Shown here one piece after another: positions 37,173-45,763 of a stretch of DNA of 64,000 nt. The position numbers were made by a program, and so were the translations under genes. Within the stretch, counting starts at the first letter, position 1; every line of letters starts with the position of its first letter. Where the stretch lies: assembly GCF_020166105.1 (NCBI RefSeq), contig NZ_JAIUJY010000002.1, positions 1-64,000 on the forward strand. Reading direction: 5' to 3'. Source of the DNA: Blastococcus sp. LR1 (GTDB lineage Bacteria; Actinomycetota; Actinomycetes; Mycobacteriales; Geodermatophilaceae). The notes below the pieces were generated by a model. It was not told where the DNA came from and did no database searches. It saw nothing but the letters and a program-made list of their open reading frames with translations.

Positions 37173-37807
37173 GCGGTCACCCGTCGGACCGAGGGGACCT
37201 CGCGCCGGCGCCGGCCCCGCCAGGCGACGACCGCCACGGCGGCCACCCCGACGAGCAGGAGCAGGTGGGCGGCGGCCCGGTCGGCGTGCACATGCCCCGC
37301 CGCGAGGTCGGCCACGGTGATCGACAGCAGCAGCGCGGCGAAGGTCCCGAGGAACGGCAGGGCTCCGGCCGCCAGGCGCGGCGCCGCCGCGACGGCGAGG
37401 AACGCCGTCGCCAGCGCGAGGTTCCACGCCCCCGTCTCGTGTGCCATGTGCACCGGCGCGCTCATCGCTCCCGCCCCCGACACGAGGACGGGCCAGCTGA
37501 GGGCTGCCTGGGCGACGCCCACGGCGAGCAGGACCAGGCGCAGCGCCGTGGCGGTCAGCCGCGCCCGGGCCGCGACCCGCGCGCCCGGCAGCTCGCGCGG
37601 GAGCGCCGCCAGCACCGTGGCGGTGAGGTCGGGGACCGGTGGCGCGGCGGCCAGCCGGGCACGACGCGTCACCCCCTCGGCCGCGGTCACCCAGGACGCG
37701 CAGTCGGGGCACTCCGCGAGGTGCCCGTCGAGCTCTGCGCCGGGCATGCCGAGGGGCTCGCCGTCCAGGCGCGCCGACAGCGCCTCGCGGTAGATCTGGC
37801 AGGACAT
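37169..37807 (-). CDS. Zinc-finger (zf-HC2) membrane protein, likely anti-sigma factor
   Basis: 212 residues. The N-terminus MSCQIYREALSARLDGE with HLAECPDCASW (His-x3-Cys-x2-Cys) is the ZAS zinc-binding pattern of anti-sigma factors. After a linker there are four to five membrane helices containing AHETGAWNLALAT and DLAAGHVHADRAAAH. It starts back-to-back with the ECF sigma gene, as many anti-sigma genes do, and leads the copper operon. Confidence 0.8.
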   Translation of the reverse strand: MSCQIYREALSARLDGEPLGMPGAELDGHLAECPDCASWVTAAEGVTRRARLAAAPPVPDLTATVLAALPRELPGARVAARARLTATALRLVLLAVGVAQAALSWPVLVSGAGAMSAPVHMAHETGAWNLALATAFLAVAAAPRLAAGALPFLGTFAALLLSITVADLAAGHVHADRAAAHLLLLVGVAAVAVVAWRGRRRREVPSVRRVTA

Positions 37808-37880
37808 GGTTCATTGGTCGTCGTCGGACGCCGTCCGGTTCCCGCCGCGCGGGATTTTTTCTCCGCCCGAGGACGAGGAC

Positions 37881-38444
37881 ATGGACGACCTGGCCCGCAT
37901 CGCCGCGGCCGCCGCCGACGGCGACCCGCTGGCTGCGGCCACCCTCGTGCGCGAGACGCAGTCCGACGTCTGGCGGCTGTGCGCCGCCCTCGGCGACCGC
38001 GACACCGCCGACGACCTGACGCAGGAGACCTACCTGCGCGCCTTCGCCGCCCTCCACCGCTTCGAGGGCCGCTCCTCCCTGCGGACGTGGCTGCTCGCCA
38101 TCGCCCGCCGGGTCTGCGCCGATTCCGTCCGCTCCCGGCGCCGGCGTCGGCTCGCCCTGGTGCGCGAGGCCGCCGACCTGGAGCTGCTGGCACCGGACGC
38201 GACCGCCGACGTGGTCGGTGAGGGCGCCGCCGTCACCGACCTGCTGGCCCGCCTGGACGCCGACCGCCGCGAGGCGTTCGTGCTCACCCAGTTGATCGGT
38301 CTCTCCTACGCCGAGGCGGCCGAGGTGGCCGACTGCCCGGTGGGCACCATCCGCTCCCGCGTCGCGCGCGCCCGCGCCGATCTGGTGGCGTCCCTCTCCG
38401 GGGTGAGCGAGGGCTCCCGCCGGGGCGATACCGCTCACAGCTGA
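37881..38444 (+). CDS. ECF RNA polymerase sigma factor (SigC-like)
   Basis: 187 residues from ATG 37881; an in-frame ATG at 37806 would lie on the divergent start and gives a non-family N-terminus. Region 2: DVWRLCAALGDRDTADDLTQ, ETYLRAFAALHRFEGRSSLR, TWLLAIARRV. Region 4: LLARLDADRREAFVLTQLIG, LSYAEAAEVADCPVGTIRSR. Size and context recall mycobacterial SigC, which has been connected to copper; this is a resemblance, not a demonstration. Probably transcribes the divergent copper operon. Confidence 0.85.
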   Translation: MDDLARIAAAAADGDPLAAATLVRETQSDVWRLCAALGDRDTADDLTQETYLRAFAALHRFEGRSSLRTWLLAIARRVCADSVRSRRRRRLALVREAADLELLAPDATADVVGEGAAVTDLLARLDADRREAFVLTQLIGLSYAEAAEVADCPVGTIRSRVARARADLVASLSGVSEGSRRGDTAHS

Positions 38445-38551
38445 CGGCAGGTGAACGGCAGGTGACGACCGGGCGACCTATGCTGCCCGACGGCCCTCCG
38501 CACGCTTCCCGCGAGCGCGGCCCGTGCCCACATCCGAGACGGAGCCCCCGC

Positions 38552-39169
38552 GTGCCCTTCAGCCTGTCGCCCAAGGACTCGAGCTTCTACCCGCTGTTCA
38601 CCGCGTCCGCGCAGAACCTGGTAGTCGCGACCGAGGTCCTGGGCGAGTTCATCCACGACCACGCCCGACGCGAGGAGCTGGCGGTCAAGCTCCGGGACCT
38701 CGAGCACGCCGGGGACCAGACGACGCACGCGATCTTCCGCCAGCTGAACACCAGCTTCGTGACGCCGTTCGACCGGGAGGACATCTACTCCCTGGCCAGC
38801 AACCTCGACGACGTCATGGACTACGTCGAGGCCGCCGCGGACCTGGTCATCCTCACCGGGCTGGGCACCCTGCCCGCGGAGATGAGCCAGCAGGTCGCGC
38901 TCCTCCAGCGCTGCGCCCAGACCACGGCCGAGGCCATGCCGCGGCTGAAGACGCTCAAGGATCTCTCCGACTACTGGATCGAGGTCAACCGGATCGAGAA
39001 CGAGGCGGACAAGCTCTACCGCCGGCTGCTCTCCCGGCTCTACAGCGGCGAGTTCGACGCCCTGGAGATCCTCAAGCTCAAAGAGGTCGCCGACCAGCTG
39101 GAAGAGGCGGCCGACGCGTTCGAGCACCTCGCCAACGTGGTCGAGACGATCGCCGTCAAGGAGTCCTGA
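38552..39169 (+). CDS. PhoU-like DUF47 protein (Pit accessory)
   Basis: 205 residues, GTG 38552 with GGAG upstream. All-helical DUF47: LSPKDSSFYPLFTASAQNLV, RDLEHAGDQTTHAIFRQLNT, FVTPFDREDIYSLASNLDDV, and VNRIENEADKLYRRLLSRLY with the conserved E-N-E-x-D metal-binding motif. Proteins of this family modulate the neighbouring Pit transporter. The Pit gene follows 20 bases downstream. Confidence 0.92.
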   Translation: MPFSLSPKDSSFYPLFTASAQNLVVATEVLGEFIHDHARREELAVKLRDLEHAGDQTTHAIFRQLNTSFVTPFDREDIYSLASNLDDVMDYVEAAADLVILTGLGTLPAEMSQQVALLQRCAQTTAEAMPRLKTLKDLSDYWIEVNRIENEADKLYRRLLSRLYSGEFDALEILKLKEVADQLEEAADAFEHLANVVETIAVKES

Positions 39170-39189
39170 CCCCGCATGGACACCTTCTG

Positions 39190-40188
39190 ATGGACGCGGC
39201 CTTCATCGGTCTGATCATCATCGTCCTGGTCGCCCTGGCGTTCGACTACACCAACGGCTTCCACGACGCCGCCAACGCCATCGCGGTCGCCGTCTCCACC
39301 AAGGCGCTCACCCCGCGCGTGGCGCTCGCCCTCGCCGCCGTGATGAACCTGATCGGGGCGTTCCTCTCCACCGAGGTCGCCAAGACCGTCGGCGCCGGGA
39401 TCATCGACCCGCCCGAGGGCAGTGGCGGGCTGGAGATCGTCTTCGCCGCGCTGATCGGGGCGATCACCTGGAACCTGATCACCTGGTGGTACGGCCTGCC
39501 CTCGTCGTCCTCGCACGCCCTCATCGGTGGCCTGGTCGGCGCGGCGCTGGCCGCTGCCCACTCCGTCCAGTGGATGGGCGTCTTCGAGAAGGTCATCATC
39601 CCGATGATCGTCTCGCCGCTGGTCGGCTTCGGGCTCGGCTACCTGTTCATGCTGATCCTGCTGTGGACCTTCCGGCGGGCCCACGTGTCCAAGGCCAACC
39701 GCAACTTCCGCTACGCGCAGATCGTCAGCTCGGCGACCATGGCCCTCGGGCACGGCATGCAGGACGCCCAGAAGACGATGGGCATCATCACGCTGGCGCT
39801 GTTCACCGCCGGTGAGATCGACACCTTCGAGGTCCCGTTCTGGGTCGTGGTCGCCGCCGCGGCCGCCATCAGCGCCGGCACCTACGCCGGCGGCTTCCGG
39901 ATCATGCGGACCATGGGCCGCCGGATCATCCAGCTGACCCCGACGGGCGGATTCGCCGCGCAGACGGTGGCCTCCAGCGTCATGGTCACCACGGCCACGG
40001 TCTTCGCCGTCCCGGTGTCGACCACCCACATCACGACCACCTCGATCATGGGCGTGGGCTCGACCCGGCGACTCTCGGCCGTGCGCTGGGGCGTCGCCGG
40101 CAACATCGTCGTCGCCTGGGTGGTCACGCTGCCCGCGGCCGCGGCCGTCGCGGCCGTCGCCTTCTTCATCACCGACGCCGTCGTCTGA
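39190..40188 (+). CDS. Inorganic phosphate transporter, Pit family
   Basis: 332 residues from ATG 39190. The duplicated PiT signature is clear: VALAFDYTNGFHDAANAIAV in the first half and YAQIVSSATMALGHGMQDAQ in the second, each followed by helices. About eight to ten membrane segments. It imports phosphate (as metal-phosphate) with protons. It is paired with the PhoU-like gene. Confidence 0.93.
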   Translation: MDAAFIGLIIIVLVALAFDYTNGFHDAANAIAVAVSTKALTPRVALALAAVMNLIGAFLSTEVAKTVGAGIIDPPEGSGGLEIVFAALIGAITWNLITWWYGLPSSSSHALIGGLVGAALAAAHSVQWMGVFEKVIIPMIVSPLVGFGLGYLFMLILLWTFRRAHVSKANRNFRYAQIVSSATMALGHGMQDAQKTMGIITLALFTAGEIDTFEVPFWVVVAAAAAISAGTYAGGFRIMRTMGRRIIQLTPTGGFAAQTVASSVMVTTATVFAVPVSTTHITTTSIMGVGSTRRLSAVRWGVAGNIVVAWVVTLPAAAAVAAVAFFITDAVV

Positions 40189-40206
40189 CCCCGTCGGCAG
40201 GCCCCT

Positions 40207-40241
40207 GACGGCCCCTCCCGCGCTTCGCGGGAGGGGCCGTC
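40207..40241 (+). terminator. Terminator of the phosphate operon
   Basis: Perfect 16-bp inverted repeat (40207-40222 and 40226-40241) with a three-base loop just after the Pit stop. Confidence 0.85.
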
Positions 40242-40282
40242 GCCGTTTCCGGCACGACCCGTCCCACCCAGTGGGCACCGCA

Positions 40283-40313
40283 TTGACGCTAAAGTGCATC
40301 GATCTGGTAGACA
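40283..40313 (+). promoter_or_regulatory. Promoter of the leader peptide and exporter
   Basis: TTGACG at 40283-40288 and TAGACA at 40308-40313, spacing 19. The start of transcription would fall at or next to the GTG at 40321, giving a leaderless leader-peptide mRNA. Confidence 0.5.
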
Positions 40314-40320
40314 TTCCCCC

Positions 40321-40410
40321 GTGACCGCGCGCCCGACGATGCTGCTCCTGGTGAGCCGCCTGCACGTCGATCTGCTGCGCGTCTGCACCGCCGCCTGTCG
40401 AGGCTGCTGA
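40321..40410 (+). CDS. Cysteine-responsive attenuation leader peptide
   Basis: 29 residues from GTG 40321. The core LLVSRLHVDLLRVCTAAC with three cysteines near the end matches the 'SRLHVDL' leader peptides that sit upstream of sulfur-assimilation genes in actinobacteria, in which ribosome pausing at Cys codons controls the downstream gene. Here the downstream gene is a TauE/SafE-type exporter about 100 bases away. Between them are G/C-rich inverted repeats that could form the attenuator. Confidence 0.75.
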   Translation: MTARPTMLLLVSRLHVDLLRVCTAACRGC

Positions 40411-40507
40411 TTTCCGCGCCGTCCCGGCGCCCCCTGTCTCACCCCTCCCCGCTTGCTTCCGCGTGCGCCGCTGCGCGCCGCGCTCCTGAGACCGGAGTCA
40501 GTACCCC

Positions 40508-41500
40508 GTGAAGACCCTGATCCTGATCGCCCTCGCCGGCCTGGGCGCTCAGCTCGTGGACGGCAGCCTCGGCATGGCCTACGGCGTCACCTCCACGACG
40601 CTGCTGCTGGCGCTGGGCACCAACCCTGCCGTCGCGTCGGCCACCATCCACCTCGCGGAGATCGGCACCACGCTGGCCTCGGGCCTCTCGCACTGGAAGT
40701 TCGGCAACGTCGACTGGAAGGTCGTCGCCAAGATCGGCGTCCCCGGCGCGATCGGCGCGTTCGCCGGCGCCACGTTCCTCTCGAACCTCTCCACCGAGGT
40801 CGCTGCCCCGGTCATGTCCCTGATCCTGGTGAGCCTCGGCGCCTACATCCTCATCCGCTTCACCCTGCGCGGGATCAACCGCAGCAACCTGGGCAAGCCC
40901 GTGCGCAAGCGCTTCCTCAGCCCGCTGGGCCTCGTGGCCGGCTTCGTCGACGCCACCGGCGGCGGTGGCTGGGGCCCGGTAGGCACCCCGGCCCTGCTGG
41001 CCAGCGGCCGGATGGAGCCGCGCAAGGTCATCGGCTCGATCGACACCTCCGAGTTCATCGTCGCGCTGGCCGCCAGCCTGGGCTTCCTCTTCGCGCTCGG
41101 CTCGCAGGGCATCAACATGACGTGGGTCGCCGGCCTGCTCATCGGTGGCCTGATCGCCGCCCCGATCGCCGCCTGGCTCGTGCGCCACATCCCGCCGCGG
41201 CTGCTCGGCTCGCTGGTGGGTGGCCTCATCGTCATCACCAACTCCCGCACCCTGCTCCGCAGCGACTGGATCGACGCCCCGGACGCCACCCGCTACGCGA
41301 TCTACGCGGTGCTGTACGCGGTGTGGGCGCTGGCCATCGTCCACTCCTACCGCCAGTACCGGAGCGCCAAGGCGCTGGAGTCCGCGGACGCCATCGCCGC
41401 GCTGGCCGCCGAGCGCAACGTCGTCGCCGACGCGGACGACGTCCGCGTGACCAACGCGCAGCCCATCGGCGCGGGGCGCCCGAGCGACCCGCGCGACTAG
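40508..41500 (+). CDS. TauE/SafE (TSUP) sulfur-anion exporter
   Basis: 330 residues, GTG 40508 with GGAG at 40494-40497. Eight or so helices; TSUP repeats GLGAQLVDGSLGMAYGVTST and LVAGFVDATGGGGWGPVGTP, the second with the G-G-G-G-W-G-P motif. These membrane proteins move sulfite, sulfate or organosulfur anions. A polar tail of 50 residues ends the protein. The cysteine leader peptide upstream indicates control by sulfur supply. Confidence 0.9.
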   Translation: MKTLILIALAGLGAQLVDGSLGMAYGVTSTTLLLALGTNPAVASATIHLAEIGTTLASGLSHWKFGNVDWKVVAKIGVPGAIGAFAGATFLSNLSTEVAAPVMSLILVSLGAYILIRFTLRGINRSNLGKPVRKRFLSPLGLVAGFVDATGGGGWGPVGTPALLASGRMEPRKVIGSIDTSEFIVALAASLGFLFALGSQGINMTWVAGLLIGGLIAAPIAAWLVRHIPPRLLGSLVGGLIVITNSRTLLRSDWIDAPDATRYAIYAVLYAVWALAIVHSYRQYRSAKALESADAIAALAAERNVVADADDVRVTNAQPIGAGRPSDPRD

Positions 41501-41511
41501 ACCCGAACAGC

Positions 41512-41549
41512 GAGAGGCCCCGTCCGGCAGCAGCCGGGCGGGGTCTCTT
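41512..41549 (+). terminator. Terminator after the exporter
   Basis: Inverted repeat of about 16 bp with G-T pairs and an AGCA loop, followed by TCTCTTGT. Confidence 0.7.
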
Positions 41550-41855
41550 GTCGTCCTGGCTCACCATGGGGCGTCCTGGCTCACCGTCGACCGTGAGGTA
41601 GGACCCAGAACGATCAGGTCAGCTGATCATCGGCGACAGGCGAGCAGGCGCTCCTCAGGGTCGGCGGGCAGCCCGACGCGGGGCACCGACGCCTGCATCC
41701 ACGCTCCGTGTCGGCGACGGTCTCTTCCAGCGGTCGGGTCGCCAGACGCAGTTCCCCGGCGCGGGCGGTGTCGACGTCCCAGGCGGTGCGCGCCTCTTCG
41801 CTCGACCGCCGTCCAGCGGGTTCGCGGGCAGCGGAAGCGCCCTCGGCCGAACCGG
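41550..41855. other. Gap with no supported gene
   Basis: About 300 bases between the exporter terminator and the convergent DUF5994 gene. I see no credible coding frame or repeat. Confidence 0.4.
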
Positions 41856-42350
41856 CTACACCGCCCGGGAGGCCGGCACCTGCGGCAGCGGGGTGGACCG
41901 GGCGGCCGCGAGCACCATCTGCGGCGACGACGGGAGCCCCCGGCGGGTGCACAGCCGCAGGGCACGGGCGCCGGTCAGGACGTCGGTCTCCGGCGGCACG
42001 ACCAGGAGATCGGCGCGGCGGGTGCCACCGGCCCACGTCAGGCAGACGACGCCCGGGTCCATGCTGCGGAAGCCACCGGCCCGCACGGTGCGGCCCAGGA
42101 CCTCCAGCTTGCGCGGCACCGGCTCCGCCCAGGCGTCCAGCGCGTAGGTGAACCGTTCGACGCGGACTCCGCGCCGCTCGAGGGCGGCGATCAGCTCGGG
42201 GAGCTCGGTGGCCAGGTCGCGGCTGCGCGGGAACCACGCGCCGTCGAAGGCGGAGCGGCCGGCACCGGCGTCGTCCCGCAGGCTCACCCGGACGTCGATG
42301 CCACCCCGGAAGCCCTCCCCCAGCGGAACCGCACGGGCGATCGTCGTCAT
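41856..42350 (-). CDS. DUF5994-family protein
   Basis: 164 residues from ATG 42350. The DUF5994 pattern is clear: VRVSLRDDAGAGRSAFDGAW, FPRSRDLATELPELIAALER, YALDAWAEPVPRKLEVLGR, AGGFRSMDPGVVCLTWAGG, RRADLLVVPPET. This actinobacterial family has no known function. No neighbours are operonic. Confidence 0.75.
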   Translation of the reverse strand: MTTIARAVPLGEGFRGGIDVRVSLRDDAGAGRSAFDGAWFPRSRDLATELPELIAALERRGVRVERFTYALDAWAEPVPRKLEVLGRTVRAGGFRSMDPGVVCLTWAGGTRRADLLVVPPETDVLTGARALRLCTRRGLPSSPQMVLAAARSTPLPQVPASRAV

Positions 42351-42709
42351 CAGCCTTCGGCCACCTCTCGTCGCTCGCCTCAGGGCACGGTCGTACACGG
42401 CCCCGACACGAGCCTAGGTGCGGCGCCGCGCTCACTCCGGCGTGTGCCGTCCGGGCGTGCCGTCGGCCACCGGCCGGTCATCACGATTCGTGACCTCCCG
42501 ACCACGACGACCGGGCGACGGCCGGCGAGGAGCCTGCCATCGCGGTCGAGCACTCCGGTACTGCGGAGGGTGACGACAGACGGACGCCGACGTGCCGGGA
42601 TCCGCCGCGCTCCCGGGTCCGCACCGGGGCCCCTGGACAGTGGACCAGCGCGTCGCTTCCCTAGTCCTCGGCGGCCGACGCCGGGTCGGTCCGGCACGGA
42701 GGTACGGCG
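42351..42709. other. Intergenic region without supported genes
   Basis: About 360 bases between divergent genes at 42350 (minus) and 42710 (plus). It must hold both promoters; I cannot assign boxes with confidence. Confidence 0.4.
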
Positions 42710-43336
42710 ATGAGCGTCCAGTTCCCCGGAAGCGCGTACGCCCCTGACCAACTCGACCTCGGCGAGCCGATCCAGGAGCTGCTGAGAGACGTGCACGTGC
42801 TCGAGGGGCCCAGGACCGGCCCGGACGGCAAGCCGCTCCCGGAGCAGAGCGCGATCCTGGGCACGCCGCCGTCCATGCAGCTCATCACCGCCGGCGCCAC
42901 AGCACTGTCGAAGGGCTGGGCCGTCGTGCTCGGGCTCGGCGGCTCCGCGGCCGGCGTCCTGACCGCGGTCCGGTCGACATCGCAGACCGACCCCGTGCTC
43001 GTCATCAGCACGGCGCTCCTGGCCGCCGCCGGCCTGATCGCCGCGGCCCTCGTCGTGCGGGGCGACGTCTCCGCCCGGGCGCAGGCGGCGGCCGCGGAGT
43101 ACGCCGCCCGGGCGGCGATCGTCAACTCCTTCATCTCCAACTGCTACGTCGGCCGGCCGAAGGCCGAGCGGACGAGCTACTGGTTGCGCGAGGACGACGG
43201 GAACGGCCGGATCTCGGTGGACTGGAAGCCGGTGGAGCGGATGGAGCGGGAGAACGGTGAGCTCATCGCCGTCCTGGCCGGGCAGCGCGGCCGCGTGCCC
43301 GCAGCCCGGATCGCCGAGTGGCAGAGCCGCCCCTGA
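42710..43336 (+). CDS. Two-helix membrane protein, unknown
   Basis: 208 residues; GGAGG lies seven bases before ATG 42710. An acidic N-terminal region (DQLDLGEPIQELLRDVHVLE) precedes two membrane helices at about 65-85 (WAVVLGLGGSAAGVLTAV) and 95-115 (VLVISTALLAAAGLIAAALV), then a helix ARAQAAAAEYAARAAIVNSF and a soluble C-terminal part (TSYWLREDDGNGRISVDWKP). No family is recognised. Convergent with typA. Confidence 0.7.
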   Translation: MSVQFPGSAYAPDQLDLGEPIQELLRDVHVLEGPRTGPDGKPLPEQSAILGTPPSMQLITAGATALSKGWAVVLGLGGSAAGVLTAVRSTSQTDPVLVISTALLAAAGLIAAALVVRGDVSARAQAAAAEYAARAAIVNSFISNCYVGRPKAERTSYWLREDDGNGRISVDWKPVERMERENGELIAVLAGQRGRVPAARIAEWQSRP

Positions 43337-43361
43337 GCGGGTCCCGCCCCGACGACGACGA

Positions 43362-43391
43362 AGGCCCCCTCCGGCGAACCGGAGAGGGCCT
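43362..43391. terminator. Terminator between convergent genes
   Basis: 13-bp inverted repeat (43362-43374 and 43379-43391, one mismatch) with a GAA-type loop, between the membrane protein gene and typA. Confidence 0.7.
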
Positions 43392-43408
43392 GTCGAGAGC
43401 GTGGGCCG

Positions 43409-45298
43409 TTACGGCTTCGGCTTGCGGTTCTTGGACTTGCCGCGCTCGGTCTGGTCCAGCACCACCTTGCGGATGCGCACGGTGGCCGGGGTGACCTCGA
43501 CGCACTCGTCCTCGGCGCAGAACTCCAGCGCCTGCTCCAGGTTGAGCACCCGCGGCGGGATCAGCCGCTCGAGCTCCTCGGAGGTGGACTTGCGCATGTT
43601 GGTGAGCTTCTTCTCCTTGGTGATGTTCACGTCCATGTCGTCCGGACGGGAGTTCTCACCGACGATCATGCCCTCGTAGACCTCGGTGCCCGGCTCGACC
43701 ATCATCTGGCCCCGCTCCTGCAGCGAGAACATCGAGTACGTCGTCGCCACGCCCTGCCGGTCGGCGACCAGCGAGCCGGTGGGGCGGGCGCGCATGTCAC
43801 CCAGCCACGGCTCGTAAGCCTCGAAGTTGCTGTTCAGCACGCCGGTACCGCGGGTCTCGGTCAGGAACTCGGTCCGGAAGCCGATGAGGCCGCGGGACGG
43901 GACGAGGTACTCCATCCGCGCCCAGCCGGTGTCGTGGTGGACCAGGTTCTCCAGCCGCCCCCGCCGGGTGGCCAGCGCCTGCGTCAGCGTGCCGACGTAC
44001 TCGCCGGGGGTGTCGATGGTGACCCGGTCGACCGGCTCGTGCAGCTTGCCGTCGATCTCCTTGGTCACGACGGTGGGACGGCCGACGGTGAGCTCGAAGT
44101 CCTCGCGGCGCAGCTGCTCGACGAGGATGGCCAGCGCCAGCTCGCCGCGGCCCTGCATCTCCCAGGTGTCGGGGCGGTCTGTCTGCAGCATGCGGACCGA
44201 GACGTTTCCGACCAGCTCCTGGTCGAGGCGGTTCTTGACCAGGCGGGCGGTGAGCTTCTTGCCCGACTTGCCCGACAGCGGCGAGGTGTTGATGCCGATC
44301 GTGATCGAGATCGACGGCTCGTCGACCGTCAGCGGCGGCAGGGGGCGCGGGTCGTTCGGATCGGCGAGGGTGTCGCCGATCATGATGTCCTCGATGCCGG
44401 CGATGGCGACCAGCTCGCCGGGACCCGCGCTGTCGGCCGGCGTCCGGGTCAGGCCCTCGGTGACCAGCAGCTCGGTGATCTTGACGTTCTTGATGGTGCC
44501 GTCGACCTTGCACCAGGCCACCTGCTGGCCGCGCTTCATCTCACCGGAGTGGATGCGCAGCAGCGCGAGGCGGCCCAGGAACGGGGAGGCGTCGAGGTTG
44601 GTGACCTGCGCGCGCAGCGGCTCCTCGGCGTCGTAGACCGGCGCCGGGACGGTGTCGAGCAGCGTCTTGACCAGCGGGGCGAGGTCCTCGTTGTCCGGCT
44701 CGGTGCCGTTCTCCGGGCGGTTCATCGACGCCCTGCCGGCCCGGCCGCTGCAGTAGACGATCGGGAAGTCGAGGTTGTCGGCGTCGAGGCCGGCGTCCTC
44801 CATGAGCTCCATGAAGAGCTCGTAGCACTCGTCGACGACCTCGGCGATGCGCGCGTCGGCGCGGTCGGTCTTGTTCACCGCGAGGATGACCGGCATCCCC
44901 TTGGCCAGCGCCTTGCGCAGCACGAAGCGGGTCTGCGGGAGCGGGCCCTCGGAGGCGTCGACGAGCAGGCAGACGCCGTCGACCATCGACAGGCCGCGCT
45001 CGACCTCGCCACCGAAGTCGGCGTGGCCCGGGGTGTCGACGATGTTGACGACGACGGGGTTGCCGTCCTCGTCGGCCAGGTGGATCGCGGTGTTCTTCGC
45101 GAGGATGGTGATGCCGCGCTCGCGCTCGAGGTCCATCGAGTCCATCACGCGGTCCTGCGTGGAGTCGTTGTCCGTCCCCTCGCCCTTGGACCGCCCGAGG
45201 GCGCCCGCCTGGCGGAGAAGGGCGTCGACCAGGGTCGTCTTGCCGTGGTCGACGTGGGCGATGATCGCCACGTTGCGCAGGTCGTTGCGGGTGGGCAT
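43409..45298 (-). CDS. typA: Ribosome-associated GTPase TypA/BipA
   Basis: 629 residues from ATG 45298, giving the standard N-terminus MPTRNDLRNVAIIAHVDHGK; a GTG at 45310 is less likely. G1: AHVDHGKTT; G2 region: ERERGITI; G3: DTPGHADFG; G4: NKTDR; G5: SGRAG. EF-G-like domains II, III and V follow, then the TypA-specific C-terminal domain (MFSLQERGQMMVEPGTEVYE, GMIVGENSRPDDMDVN). It binds 70S ribosomes and assists assembly or stress translation. Confidence 0.97.
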   Translation of the reverse strand: MPTRNDLRNVAIIAHVDHGKTTLVDALLRQAGALGRSKGEGTDNDSTQDRVMDSMDLERERGITILAKNTAIHLADEDGNPVVVNIVDTPGHADFGGEVERGLSMVDGVCLLVDASEGPLPQTRFVLRKALAKGMPVILAVNKTDRADARIAEVVDECYELFMELMEDAGLDADNLDFPIVYCSGRAGRASMNRPENGTEPDNEDLAPLVKTLLDTVPAPVYDAEEPLRAQVTNLDASPFLGRLALLRIHSGEMKRGQQVAWCKVDGTIKNVKITELLVTEGLTRTPADSAGPGELVAIAGIEDIMIGDTLADPNDPRPLPPLTVDEPSISITIGINTSPLSGKSGKKLTARLVKNRLDQELVGNVSVRMLQTDRPDTWEMQGRGELALAILVEQLRREDFELTVGRPTVVTKEIDGKLHEPVDRVTIDTPGEYVGTLTQALATRRGRLENLVHHDTGWARMEYLVPSRGLIGFRTEFLTETRGTGVLNSNFEAYEPWLGDMRARPTGSLVADRQGVATTYSMFSLQERGQMMVEPGTEVYEGMIVGENSRPDDMDVNITKEKKLTNMRKSTSEELERLIPPRVLNLEQALEFCAEDECVEVTPATVRIRKVVLDQTERGKSKNRKPKP

Positions 45299-45401
45299 GC
45301 GGAAGGGCACCTCGGGGAGCTCGGGAGCGCACCGCGCGGACGCGCGCGGGCATCAGGTCAACAGCAACCGATGCCGCGACCTTCCCCGCCACTCTAGGCG
45401 C

Positions 45402-45743
45402 TCAACGCGCGGACACCTCCGTCCGCTGCCGGTCGACCACCCCGTAGGTAGTCCCCGCGGCGGCAACAGTGACCAGACTCACCGCGAACCAGGCCGGGAA
45501 ACCGGCCCCCAGGGCAAGCACGTGCGCCAGTACGAAGGCGCCGACGTAGAGGGCGGCGAGCCCCGCGGTGACAGCAGGACCCCGGCGACGGGCGGCGATC
45601 CAACCGGCTCCGACCCCGCAGACGGCGAACACGGCGCCGCCGAGCGCGCGGATGCCGGTGCTCTGCGCGATCCCGAACCCCGCGGCGAGGCCGACGGCGA
45701 CGAGCAGCGAGGCGGGGATCCGGGCGAGGGCCGAGGTCGTCAT
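45402..45743 (-). CDS. Small four-helix membrane protein
   Basis: 113 residues from ATG 45743. About four hydrophobic helices: ASLLVAVGLAAGFGIAQ, IRALGGAVFAVCGVGAGWIA, VTAGLAALYVGAFVLAHVLA, FAVSLVTVAAAGTTYGVV. No motif and no known family. It starts 20 bases beyond the DUF4232 gene stop, so both may form one operon. Confidence 0.65.
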   Translation of the reverse strand: MTTSALARIPASLLVAVGLAAGFGIAQSTGIRALGGAVFAVCGVGAGWIAARRRGPAVTAGLAALYVGAFVLAHVLALGAGFPAWFAVSLVTVAAAGTTYGVVDRQRTEVSAR

Positions 45744-45763
45744 GCCGTCCAGTCTCCCCCCGG

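Noticed and set aside
37806-37880. Upstream ATG for the ECF sigma gene
   Set aside because: It overlaps the divergent gene's start codon and gives an unusual 25-residue extension; ATG 37881 gives the family N-terminus.
41614-42435. Long frame overlapping the DUF5994 gene
   Set aside because: Same strand, different phase; composition is that of a shadow, and the DUF5994 frame has clear family motifs.
42444-42713. Possible 89-residue gene upstream of the membrane protein
   Set aside because: Arg-rich composition without a ribosome site or recognisable fold; it is a chance frame in GC-rich DNA.
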